NCBI GenBank assembly: GCA_949752735.1
Contig: OX457052.1
Location: 32,307,483 to 32,371,482, forward strand
Direction: 5' to 3'
From: Lumbricus terrestris
Lineage: Eukaryota; Annelida; Clitellata; Crassiclitellata; Lumbricidae
DNA: 64,000 nucleotides
The notes under the pieces are model-generated. The model made no database searches and was not told where the DNA came from. It worked only from the letters and a program-made list of their open reading frames with translations. The first letter of the stretch is position 1. Every line of letters starts with the position of its first letter. Made by a program: the position numbers and the translations under genes. This document shows positions 55,201 through 63,891 of the stretch, one piece after another.

Positions 55201-58200
55201 CCGATCCTCAGCCACAGTAATGGCCATGTTCAAATCCATACCCAATAGCTCTTAAGTGCTGTAATATGCCGAGCAAATTTCTGTCCAGGGTAACGGCCTC
55301 TGTTGGCATCATAGACCCTGGTCAAATCGGATACATCCATCTTCATTTATCATCCCGAGCCACGTTGTTCTGGATCTTCCTCTAGGGCGCTTCCAGGAAG
55401 GTGGAGCCTGCGCCAGCAGTGCCTGTCTGGAGTCTGAGTCTGCTGGCATTGGAGCAACGTGCCCAAGCAGCCCCAGACGTCTCCGCCTAATAGTACAGCA
55501 TACTGTTGTTTGTCCTGTTCTGTTGTAGACATCCGAGTTGGTGATGAAGTCGGACCACTTGATGCCGCATAAGGTCCTCAAGCACTTAGTGCCAAAGGCA
55601 TCTAGGCGCAGCTGGTCCCTCCTACCGAATGACCATGTTTCAGAACCGTAGAGGAGAACTGACATGATATATGAGTTGAACAGTCGTATCTTGGTACTGA
55701 GACTGTTTTGAAACAAAATAATTAAACGTAGACTAATAAAATTAATAAGAACAGGCCTAACTTTCCGAAATTGTTACATTTACTAAGTAATCAAAACTTA
55801 TTACTTCTTAAAATAAAAAAATCGACTTAGGAACACTAATTTTAATAACTAGAGAACTCTACTCACCAATAAATAAATATTATAAATATATAAATAAATA
55901 ACTTCCTATTCGCCAGCGTTCTGGGTTCGTGGCAACCAGGGGCGAATATATAAATTTTCGAAAGTTGGGCAACACTTCCGGTAATCTTTGTCATAAAAAC
56001 ACTGATGACCATTTTTAGTCGTTTGGTAGAAATGTCTCTAAAATATACAAATTTTTCCTACCAAAATACAAAAGTAACACTGAGGACCTTTTTTAGTCAT
56101 CAGTTATCTGGTCGACGTAATCTCTGCAAGCAATATACTATGACCTCTTTGGTCGTCGTATCCTACTTTCTCTCCCACCACATTGATTTAATGCTTGTTA
56201 AAACCAAAATGGGGGCCACGTCCTATGCACTTTTGAAATGAGAGGTGGCATGGCCAGATTGGCCCCCGGATCCGCCCTTCTTTGGTATGGCGATGTTGTC
56301 AGGGTGTGAAGAATTTCCTCGAGAAACGTTTCAACTATTTTATTTAAAACCAAATTCAGTTCGCAACGACTAACTCTCTAGTCACCACCGCAACGACTAC
56401 AGTCACTCCCCTCAGTCGTTCCCTCGTACATCCATACAGCCTACACAGACACACAGACACACAGAAACACACACAGACACACACAGACACACACACATGC
56501 TCCTACATCCAGCCTAGGTCACGGTCCATCGATCACAAAAGGCCACTTCGGTATGCACTCTCTAATGCACCTAAATTAAGGACCCCTAGTCGGCCTATTC
56601 GCTACACAACCCAGTAGGCCTATTCGCCACACAGGGCCTCGCCCCAATTGACCTATTTACCTCCGAGAGCCTTACATTGGGTATCCAAGGACGTCGTCCG
56701 CTACGCTCTGCTGATAAGGAAGTCCTCTTAGTTCCGTTTGTACTGCTACCATGAAGAATCAAGCCCTTTCTGTGGTTGGCCCAGTGGTCTGGAATGGCCT
56801 TCCTTTTGAGCCTCGCATACACCCTGGGACCATGGGCGCCCGCAGAAATTTTTGCAGGGGAGGGCAAAATTTTTCGATGATCGCGGTTAAATGTTTTAGT
56901 AGCAAGAGCTTGAAAAACGCAAAGCTGGAAATTGAGAACACGAGTATGTTTTAATGGGGTTTCTTAATGCAAAATTTTCAGTTTCATTTGGTGTATCAGC
57001 TTTAATATAAAATAGTTTCTTTAGTGCGAAGAAATTTGTTAACAATCAAAAAGTAGATGTTAAAAGTGGGTTCCTGAAGCGGCGCTGTAATATTATAAGT
57101 CCATTGAATGAATGAATAAATTAAAGAAAAATAGGTGTCACTTTCAAGGTGCATTGTATTGTAATAGTAATTTATAAACAGATTAATCACTCGAAAGCCA
57201 ATCGCAGGGCTAAAGAGTCAGAATGCTGTTCAAATGGTAGTTAGAATAGGTACGAATCCGGTAGCCAAAGCAATAGCTGATACTGGGGGTGTCGTTAAGA
57301 AAGGTGGATGATCCGAGGATCAGATGAGTCGAGGGCAGTATCAGTTCTTTTGAGCAGTTTTGGGTGGAACTGCCAATAGGTTATAACCAAAGCCCTTTAT
57401 CCAAGGTTCTCTACATGCAGTTTGACCTCCCCTCCCTATAGATTCTGAACTGGCAGCATGCAAAATGGACAAACTGCAGCCTGGTTTTTAGCAGACTTGA
57501 TTTATATAATACTGGTGAATAAGCAGATCTCCCTGACTTAGGGTCTAATTGAATTCGGTGCACTGTTGAGAAATTTCAAATGTTGGCATTGGTATTGATA
57601 CTTAATTTTGTGCAGTTGTGAAAGGTTGCATGACAGCGAGATTCAAGAAGGCCAAAGTCGATAGGCCTACAATTTGCATGGGTGCCCGCCGGAGGGTTAA
57701 AAGCCAATGGTCATTGTTCCAGGCTCCAGCTTTTGGCAAGATGTTGATAATGCAAGGCAGAAAATTAAGAGCATGTTTATTTCTACAGAGATTTCTAAAC
57801 ATAGATTTCTGACTTTCAATGTATGTATCGTTCGTGTAATTAGTGCTTTAATGTGAAGAAATTTGTTAAAAACACAAAAGTAGTAATTAGAAAAACATAT
57901 GTCAATTTTCCAGGGGGCAAGTGCCCCCCTTGCCCCTATGTGCGGGCGCCCATGCCTGGGACTCTACCAGGATCCTTTCTTACTGAACTTAAAACTTTAT
58001 TTTTGGGCGCGCTGGAGTCGGGAGCGCCTCTGAGTAGTTTTTCTTGAATTGGCACTACATAAATTTCCGAATGAATGAATGAATAATAAGACTTATTAGA
58101 TTGACTTTTGTAATTAATTGAATTTATCAGCTGATAACCTGTACTAACTAGAGCGACCGACTTGGAATGCAGGCGGAAGCTTTCGAAAAGCGTCCATCCG

Positions 58201-58268
58201 AAATATTTTTCTGACACCCTCTCCTCATTCGGGTCGAACGGACAAAAGACAACGTTGCAATCACCCAT
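43248..58268 (-). CDS. Acyl-CoA synthetase, 4CL/luciferase-like, gene 3 (11 coding exons, 536 aa)
   Basis: Minus-strand coding exons, 5' to 3': 58268-58149, 54945-54738, 54203-54100, 53607-53396, 52580-52415, 48452-48290, 46114-46002, 45578-45434, 44593-44511, 43988-43823, 43378-43248. Exon lengths and phases equal those of gene 1 exactly. The protein starts [20 protein letters not shown]. Motifs: SITYEQL near residue 50, [16 protein letters not shown] at 189-204, LCGAAPLS in exon 6, CYGLTETFG at 325-333, [13 protein letters not shown] at 411-423, [14 protein letters not shown] at 426-439, and [12 protein letters not shown] with lysine about 519. The C-terminus is RGKL. Like gene 2 it has Ala instead of Gly in the A8 loop. 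Introns 1 (3.2 kb) and 5 (4.0 kb) are swollen by LINE, hAT, LTR, piggyBac-like and MITE insertions, yet every exon is intact, which argues for continued function. An acceptor-like tttttccag lies about a dozen bases before the ATG. Confidence 0.9.
44041..44148. repeat. 36-bp triplication
   Basis: Three perfect tandem copies of a 36-bp unit beginning gtcctaaaagcggtgctac. Units 1 and 2 have at most one copy. It lies in intron 9 of gene 3. Confidence 0.9.
45885..45950 (-). mobile_element. tRNA-derived SINE head only, intron 7 of gene 3
   Basis: Orthologous to 28107-28170. On the minus strand it has the tRNA-like A-box region and a weakened B box (ggaggttcgaagg), with no body. Confidence 0.55.
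46243..46699. mobile_element. Foldback, Mutator-like MITE with arrayed TIRs
   Basis: A 457-bp element flanked by a perfect 9-bp duplication, ggctgaaac (46234-46242 and 46700-46708). Each end is an array of imperfect 14-16-bp words such as gacaactcgtctac, and the two ends are inverted relative to each other. The interior carries repeated tggaagctggatgaa words, also partly inverted. The uninterrupted target is seen in unit 2 near 28465. Both the 9-bp target duplication and the long, internally repetitive TIRs fit Mutator-like or foldback elements. No coding capacity. Confidence 0.82.
47185..47460. mobile_element. hAT-like element with CATGGGCGCCC end, intron 6 of gene 3
   Basis: Starts catgggcgccctcacac and ends aatttctgcggggcctatg, the approximate reverse complement of the left end of the 56831 element. 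Orthologous to 28950-29218 in unit 2. Target duplication is weak (cctgtatc against cctgcatg). Confidence 0.65.
47638..48252 (-). mobile_element. Tc1/mariner-like transposon fragment, unit 3 copy
   Basis: Orthologous to 29385-30000. The minus strand reads [19 protein letters not shown], then [14 protein letters not shown], then [18 protein letters not shown] in shifting frames. The first catalytic-context words are altered (QLG where unit 2 has QQD), and the final Asp position reads Gly. It is clearly dead. It ends in tttgtatggcccatcctgta. Confidence 0.7.
48769..49950. mobile_element. 1.2-kb MITE-like element with long TIRs related to the 29385/47638 transposon
   Basis: The ends are cagggtgggtcataaaaaag and tttatggcccaccctg, flanked by TA (48767-48768 and 49951-49952). 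The inverted termini are about 190 bp and contain the subrepeat ttttgttctg, tttgatgaaat, gaattgtcttta in several diverged copies. The middle, about 48950-49760, repeats parts of the TIR again and has no transposase. It sits within a roughly 3-kb block of nested insertions in intron 5 of gene 3. That block interrupts the cactgggagcg SINE/LINE tail that is intact in units 1 and 2. Confidence 0.78.
49982..50840 (+). mobile_element. Probable LTR plus primer-binding site of a second LTR retrotransposon (fragment)
   Basis: 49982-50676 behaves like an LTR. It starts TGTTAAG, ends TCTACA and has a TATA-like agtatatttaag near 50097. Four bases later, at about 50681, comes ttggtagcagcgcctgggaa, a typical retroelement primer-binding sequence. 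About 150 bases of leader follow, and then the sequence changes. No Gag, Pol or second LTR is present in the window, so this is a truncated 5' end. The LTR start is an inference, since no partner LTR is available for comparison. Confidence 0.5.
50947..51597. mobile_element. piggyBac-like MITE flanked by TTAA
   Basis: A 651-bp element between ttaa (50943-50946) and ttaa (51598-51601). The ends are cactcgagtgtccaagg and ccttgggcactcgaggg. Subterminal inverted ggggtccg/cggacccc words lie about 45 bp inside each end. The interior consists of two direct repeats of about 192 bp (starts 51012 and 51204). TTAA duplication is the hallmark of piggyBac-type insertion. No transposase. Confidence 0.82.
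51652..51791. mobile_element. Short hairpin MITE
   Basis: A 140-bp element whose 40-bp ends are inverted: ctgtaacgaatagaaagaca on the left and tgtctttctattcgttacag (with small changes) on the right. No convincing target duplication. It abuts the interrupted SINE/LINE tail resuming at 51792. Confidence 0.7.
51990..52225 (-). mobile_element. LINE RT C-terminal fragment, unit 3 copy
   Basis: This is the best-preserved of three orthologous copies. The minus strand reads [19 protein letters not shown] and then [14 protein letters not shown], the usual end of a CR1/L2-type ORF2. Orthologous to 8737-8965 and 30890-31125. Confidence 0.65.
52972..53165 (+). mobile_element. tRNA-derived SINE in intron 4 of gene 3
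   Basis: Orthologous to 31865-32062. Head tggggcgcggtggtatgttc, B box caggttcgaattc, tail gagcgcctctgtgtag. Confidence 0.78.
55127..55716 (-). mobile_element. 5'-truncated LINE with RT C-terminal domain, intron 1 of gene 3
   Basis: The minus strand has a 135-aa frame (55716 to 55309). It contains [20 protein letters not shown], later [16 protein letters not shown], then [11 protein letters not shown] and [11 protein letters not shown], the classic thumb/C-terminal part of many non-LTR reverse transcriptases. The 3' end carries a (GAT)n tail, seen as atcatcatc at 55127. The flanks show a 13-bp target duplication, aataatgaaacgt/aataattaaacgt (55114-55126, 55717-55729). Unit 2 has the uninterrupted target near 34823. 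Confidence 0.85.
55937..56280. mobile_element. hAT-like non-autonomous element, intron 1 of gene 3
   Basis: Starts caggggcgaatatataa and ends ggatccgcccttc, resembling the ends of 37816-38252. Unit 1 and unit 2 lack it at the matching site near 12540 and 35033. I could not find a clean 8-bp target duplication, so the exact ends are approximate. Confidence 0.6.
56305..56631. mobile_element. Solo LTR with 5-bp target duplication
   Basis: A 327-bp segment starting TGTGAAG and ending CGCCACA. It is flanked by caggg on both sides (56300-56304 and 56632-56636). Unit 1 has the uninterrupted sequence gttgtcagggcctcgcc near 12553. It includes a (CA)n-like microsatellite at about 56440-56515. Size, TG...CA ends and a 5-bp duplication fit a solo LTR left by recombination. 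Confidence 0.75.
56640..58090 (+). mobile_element. LINE-A 3' end of unit 3, split by a hAT element
   Basis: 56640-56830 and 57955-58090 together correspond to 12575-12908. The first piece reads [20 protein letters not shown]. The second carries the gagtcgggagcgcctctgag tail and (aatg)n. The insertion between them (56831-57954) accounts for the split. Confidence 0.75.
56831..57954. mobile_element. hAT non-autonomous element, 1.12 kb, perfect 8-bp TSD
   Basis: Ends catgggcgcccgcagaaa and tgtgcgggcgcccatg, flanked by cctgggac on both sides (56823-56830 and 57955-57962). Unit 2 shows the empty site accctgggactctacc near 35250. The interior has no transposase that I can recognise. It contains a ggttcctgaagcggcgctgt segment resembling the SINE/LINE tail. 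Confidence 0.9.
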
Positions 58269-58593
58269 TAGGTTTTCTTCTGGAAAAAACACTTTTCTTT
58301 TTAAAAATCGATATGAAAACCACTGGACAACGGTGAGAACAGACTGAGATTTTTCAGGAGAGTTAGAAAGTTTCAACTCGACAGTTTTTAGAGTTCTCTT
58401 TGCACAGGCCAACTTCCCAGTGGATCATCGTATACTATAGTCTGACTTCCAGTTTTATTTTCAACAGTTCTCACATTGGGTGAGACCAAATAACCCGCGT
58501 GGACGCGTGAGACCAATGTCAATTCTGAATATCCATGCTATAGACCTGAAACTCAAACCTTTCGCCTCTGGGTTCCTGTAACTCAGTGACTAA

Positions 58594-59728
58594 CATGGGC
58601 GCCCGCAGACATTTTTTCAGAGGGGGCTAAAATTTTTACGCTAGTCACGATTAAATTGTTTAGTAGCAAGAGCTTGAAAATGCAATGCTGCATGGAAATT
58701 AGGAATACGGGTATTTTTCAAAGAGGTTTCTTATGCAAATTTCTCATTTTCATTTTGTGTATAATTTTTAACACGAATAGTTTTCTTAGAAATTTTTAAA
58801 AAATCAAAAAGCAGATCTATGTTGAAAAGTAGTTTCCTAAAGGTGCGCTATATAAGTCCATAGAATGAACGAATGACTAAATGAATGAAAAAGGTGTCAG
58901 TTTTCAAGAGGCAATTGCTCCTCTAGCTGCTTCTAAAGCGTCACTCGAAAGCCAGTCGCAGGGCACCAGCAGTTTCATATGTTTTGCATCGAGTCAGAAG
59001 CCTATTCCAAAGAGTAGTCAGAAAGAGGTCCGAGTCTGGTAGCCAGAGGGTCAGAGTAGCTGCTAATGCGGGTGTCTTTTAGTAAAGTGGAGGATCTGAG
59101 GATCAGATGAGTGTGGGTATCAATTCTATTGAACAGATCTCTTTGTCAGTTTTGGGTGTTAATCCTGAGGCGTGATAACCAGAGCCAAGTTTATCTACAG
59201 TTTGACCTCCCTGGATTCTGTACTGGCAGCTTGCAAAAATGGACAAAATGGAGCCTGGTTTATAGCAGACCTGGTTTATATAATTACAATGCTGGTGAAT
59301 AAGCAGATCTCCCTGATGAAATTTCAGTGTACTTTGAGAAATTTTCAAATTTTTGCATCAGTTTTTAATTTTTTTGCAGTTGTGATTAATTGCATTACAG
59401 CTGGATTCCCCTTAAGTAGGTCATAATCAACAGGTCTGCTGTTTGCGTGGGTGCCCGCAGGAAGGCTGAAAGCCAATGGTCATTGTTACATTGTTACAGT
59501 TTTTAGAAAGAGCTTGAACATGCAAGGCAGAAAGTTATAAGAGCATGTTTATTTCTATAGAGATATCTAAACGTAGACTTCTGACTTTCACTGTCTGTAT
59601 CATTCGTATCATTGGTGCATTAATGCAAAGAAATTTGTTAAAAACCCAAAAGTAGTAGTTAAAAAACATAAGTTTCAATTTACCAGGGGGGCAAGTGCCC
59701 CCCTTGCCCCTATGTGCGGGCGCCCATG
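58594..59728. mobile_element. hAT non-autonomous element, 1.14 kb, perfect 8-bp TSD
   Basis: Same family as 56831-57954 and colinear with it. Ends catgggcgcccgcagaca and tgtgcgggcgcccatg, flanked by gtgactaa (58586-58593 and 59729-59736). Unit 2 has the empty site actcagtggttaatgaac near 35905. It lies about 330 bp upstream of the gene 3 start codon. Confidence 0.9.
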
Positions 59729-59740
59729 GTGACTAATGAA

Positions 59741-60793
59741 CCTAATCGTAATCGTAATCGTAATCTCCAAACTTCTAAAGCTCAACTCGAAATCCAAGCG
59801 CGGGGCACCAGCTTATTCAAGAACGCTGCGTCGATTCAAAGGGGTTGTCCGTAAGATTAGTCCAAAGGTGGTCTGGGTCGTGTTACCATAGGACCAGAGG
59901 AGACGGAACATCTACTGAGGTGGATTTCGTATGAGCCGGGAATTCGAAGGTGGAGGATCAGATGAGCAGTGTTTAATCTAGTCCCCCTCCTCTGGGGGGG
60001 AATTGAGGTTTCTGGGGGGGAGACAATTGAGCGTCCTTCGGACGCTCGTGAGGCGCGTAGCGCTGAGACCGGAAGGGGGAGGGGTGTGGGGAGGGGATGT
60101 ACCCCTCCCCATCAGAAACTTTTTGAATTTCCACACTGCAATGGCAGCATTTTAAGGGGTCATCTTAACAAAATAGCTGTACTTTTTCAATGGGCCATTA
60201 GAAAATTTTTGAATTTTCACATTGCAATGGCAGCATTTTAAGGGGTCATCATAACAAAATAGCTGTACTTTTTCAGTGACCCATTAGAAAATTTTTGAAT
60301 TTCCACATGGCAATGACAGCATTTTAAGGGGTCATCTTCACAAAATAGCTGTACTTTTTCAATGACCCATCAGAAACTTTTTGAATTTCCAGATTGCAAT
60401 GGCTGCATTTTAAGGTGTCATCTTAACAAAATAGCTGTACTTTTTCAGTGACCCAATAGAAACTTTTAGAATTTCAACATTGCAATAGCAGCCATTTAAA
60501 TTGTCATCTTAACAAAATAGCTGTACTTTTTCAGTGACCCATTAGAACATTTTTGAATTTCCACATTGCAATGGCAACATTTTAAGAGGTCATCTAAACG
60601 AAATAGCTGTACTTTTTCAGTGGGCCATGATTTTTTTTTCAATTTCCACATTGCAATGGCAGAATTTTAAGGGGTCATCTTAACAAAATAGCTGTACTTT
60701 TTCAGTGACCCATTATAAAATTTTTGAATTTCCAGATTGCAATGTTCTTGAAAAGGAGTGTTTTCAATCTCGAATGAAAAGCCCGAGGTATGA
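59741..60793 (-). mobile_element. Older LINE-B 3' fragment interrupted by an 86-bp satellite block
   Basis: 59741-59965 and 60744-60793 match 13450-13850 in minus orientation. Between them lies a foreign block, about 59966-60743. It comprises a GC-rich lead with the hairpin gagcgtccttcggacgctc, then an 86-bp tandem array. Confidence 0.65.
60112..60744. repeat. 86-bp tandem repeat, about 7.4 copies
   Basis: The word ttgcaatggcagcatttta or variants recurs at 86-base spacing (60141, 60227, 60313, 60399, 60485, 60571, 60656). Each unit contains atagctgtactttttcag. Copies differ by several substitutions, so the array is older than the 41-bp array at 41949. Confidence 0.92.
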
Positions 60794-61932
60794 ATCGTAA
60801 TCGTAATCGTAATCGTAAACTCGAAATTTCTAAAGCGCCACTCGAAAGCCAAGCGCGGGGCACCAGCTTATTCACGAGCGCTGCGTTGAGTTAGAAGGGT
60901 TGTCCGTGAGAGTAGTCCGTGGTGGTCCGGGTCGAGTTACCATAAGATCAGGATCAAATGCGTTGAGTTAGAAGGGTTGTCCGTGAGAGTAGTCCGTGGT
61001 GGTCAGGGTCGAAATTCCATAGGATCAGAGGGGCGGAACAGCTATTAAGGCGGGTGTCGTTTGGGCCGGGAATTGGAAGGTGGAGGATCAGATGAGACAG
61101 GGTAAGAGTTCGTGAAAAGGAGTGTCTTAAGTTTTGAATGAAAAGCCCGAGGTGTGATGGATAGAGGAGCCTGAGGAAGGTGATGGTGTGTGATTAGTAA
61201 TGATGGCGGATGGACTGAAAAGGATCGGAATTCAGGAGGCAGTTCATTCCAAAGGCGTGGTGCTGAGATGGATATGGCTCGGTTGGAGAACTTGAGATGA
61301 CTTGTGACCGGCGGCCGAGAAAGTGTAAGGCAGGCGGATGATCGGGTAGAACGGGTAGGTTGGATGGTGAAGAGTTCGCGAAGATAACTTGGCTGAGAGC
61401 ATTGCAAGGAGTTGTAGGTTAAGGAGAGAACTTTGAAGTGGATTCGCTCTGGGATTTTCAACCAGTGAAGTGATTTGAGGATGGGGGTGATGTGATGATG
61501 TCTGGGTGTTCTGGTGACGGCTCTAGCTAGAGAATTTTGAATGAGTTGGAGGCGCTTAAGTTGTGAGGAGTCAAGGCTTAAGAACAGAGAGTTGCAATAG
61601 TCAAGTTTTGAGTGGACGATGGACGTCGCAATGGTAGAGGCAGTTTTGAAATCGAGCATGGGTCGGATGCGACGGAGGTCCCGGATGTGCATGAAGCAGG
61701 AACGCGATAGATTAGAGATGTGGTTAGAGAAGGAGAGGTGTGAATCAAACATTACACCAAGATTGCGGACAGGAGCATCAGAAGTAAAGGTAAGAGATGA
61801 AGAGTTAGTCGATAGGTGTATTGAAGGGTCTGGGATTTTCTTGATTTGGTCAGGAAGTCCAAGAATGATGAACTCTGTTTTGGAGGGGTTGAGGCAGAGG
61901 AGGTTGGAAGACATCCATTTAGAGATTAGATC
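60794..61932 (-). mobile_element. 5'-truncated LINE (LINE-B, CR1/L2-like) with intact RT C-terminal frame
   Basis: A 1139-bp insertion flanked by gtatga (60788-60793 and 61933-61938). Minus-strand ORF2 (about 61932 to 61045) is open. It includes SKWMSSNLLCLNPSKTEFI, later VRNLGVMFDSHLSFSNHI, IVHSKLDYCNSLF, LKSLHWLKIPERIHFKVL and PRLWNELPPEFRS, the standard landmarks of the C-terminal part of CR1/L2/Rex-type reverse transcriptases. The 3' end carries an (ATTACG)n tail, seen as aatcgtaatcgtaatcg at 60794. It inserted into an older copy of its own 3' region. The palm motifs of the RT lie in the missing 5' part. Confidence 0.88.
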
Positions 61933-62389
61933 GTATGATGGATAGAGGAACCTACAGAAGATGATATCGCGTGAACCTAAAGATCGGGCAACAGGGTTAA
62001 AGAAAGAACACAAACAGGACGATCACATGGCCAGCAGTTGTAGACGAAAAGACGTGGCAATGCTGTCCCAAAAAGTCCCAAACTCACCGTCCCGTAGAGC
62101 TAGTCAGGAGTCATATCCACGTACAAATACCTATTTTCTTACTTCCTGCTGGGTAATTTCAAGCTATTGCTACCAGAAGCTTACCCGTGTTTTGCCCCTC
62201 CTTCAAAAAACAGACAGGGGCTCGTGTGCACCAACCAGCGATGCATGTCTTGATGTATGCATATAGTTGTATACCCAGTTCTGTGATAACCGAAGCATTT
62301 GCATTTGAATGGTTGGTGTTTCAACTCATACATATATTTATAGCATAGGCCTAAGTACTCTAGCTTAACTATACTACTTGCATTACCGC

Positions 62390-62700
62390 AATCGTTATAT
62401 CCAAATCTACATGTATACGGCGTCACTCGAAATCCAGGCGCAGGGCACCAGCTTATTCACGAGCTCTGTGCCAGAAGGGTTGTCCAAAAGAGTAGTAGTC
62501 TGCTTTCGAAGAAATCAGAGGTGGCAGAGTTGCTGCTGAGTTGGGTGGCGTTTAGCACGAGAAGTGGAAGGTGGAAGATCAGGTGAGCCAGGGTAAAAGC
62601 GCCTATAAAGGGGTCAGACTTTGGCTTCGAATGGAAAGTCCGAGAATTGATGGATTGAGTGGCCCGAGGAAGGTGATGGTGAGTGACCGGAAAGGATGAA
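62390..62700 (-). mobile_element. Degraded LINE-B 3' fragment, unit 3
   Basis: Minus-strand remnants such as VTHHHLPRATQSINSRTFHS match the C-terminal region of the 60794-61932 LINE (ITHHHLPQAPLSITPRAFHS). Orthologous to 14340-14640 and 36722-36995. Confidence 0.7.
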
Positions 62701-62795
62701 GTAACGGAAAGGAACATGCATGTAGTCCTCAGGGCTTTTCAAAGGAATTTTTAGAACTGCACGACCAGTCATTTATAATCAAGTGTCCTCTGGCC

Positions 62796-63085
62796 CAATG
62801 GCGGCGCTAAGGGGGCTGGGGGTCTAAGCCCCCCTACAAGAGGCTCAGCCCCCTAAAAAAGGGCCATCCGAATTTTTTACATTGAAATATCCACGATTTT
62901 CGGATTTCGGCTGGCGACTTAATAAAAAAAGGTTGTCAGAAATTTTGGCGGCGAAAATGGAAAATTATCATGAGATTTCGGTCGATGACTAAAAAAAAGG
63001 TCGTCAGAAATTTCGGCGGCGAAAATGTAACATTTTCGCCGCGAGGCTTCAGCCCCCCGAAACTGAAATCCTGGCGCCGCCACTG
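62796..63085. mobile_element. hAT-like MITE, unit 3 flank
   Basis: A 290-bp element starting caatggcggcgctaa and ending gcgccgccactg. The flanks are ctctggcc and ctttggcc. The interior repeats ggtcgtcagaaatttcggcg. Its ends resemble those of 33239-33425, so it belongs to the same broad family. Confidence 0.78.
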
Positions 63086-63089
63086 CTTT

Positions 63090-63848
63090 GGCCCAAAATT
63101 TTAAGACACTCTTTTTTTCGATTGAAAGGTACCAAGTTCCCTGCTGTAAAACCCGAGTACTTTGTAGTAATTTGAACGTTCACAGTTTTTCGTTGACTTC
63201 CAGTCAGTTTCTAGCAAACTTTGATTCGTGGAATTTACCAACATCGGAATTGAACCAAATCATTGAAGTGACTATTAAAAATGGCATTAGGCCTACATTG
63301 AAGATGTACGTTGCATCCATGGAAGAGTTAGCTTGATGCATGAGTGTCTCGAGCAGATAAGCTGCGCTCGAATATGCATAGGCCTACCCAAATCTTACAT
63401 TAAAATAAAATACAGTTTTTTTCTAATGAATTTCTTACAATCTTATATGAAATATAAAATTTGTACTACAGGAGTGCAGGGGCATATCTATGCTATAGCA
63501 TAGCATAGGCTACATGTAGGCCTACTATTATAATTTATAGGATTATATAGTCACACAGTCACGATAATGCGCCAAATTTTGGTGGGAGACCGTGACCGGG
63601 ACCAAAGCTTAAAAAGGGGTCCGTGGGTGTGCAAAGATTGAGAACCGCTGAGTTAGAAGACGACAAAATCTAAAAGACATATGAGCGATCTCCTACCTCT
63701 ATTCAGCGTATGTCACATTCGCTAGCAAGTTAGTTATGAAGTTTGCCCGTTTTTTGCAATTTCAAGTGACTCATGTCACGTCATAACGCCGTAGCCGTTT
63801 CGCGACGGTTGGCTACACGAATGGCTTGTCATTATATAGTAACATAAT

Positions 63849-63891
<43 letters not shown>

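Noticed and set aside
1915..58268. Calling the three genes luciferases
   Set aside because: They keep lysines equivalent to those needed by firefly luciferase, but these are common to CoA ligases of this branch. Light emission has evolved separately in few lineages and cannot be read from sequence.
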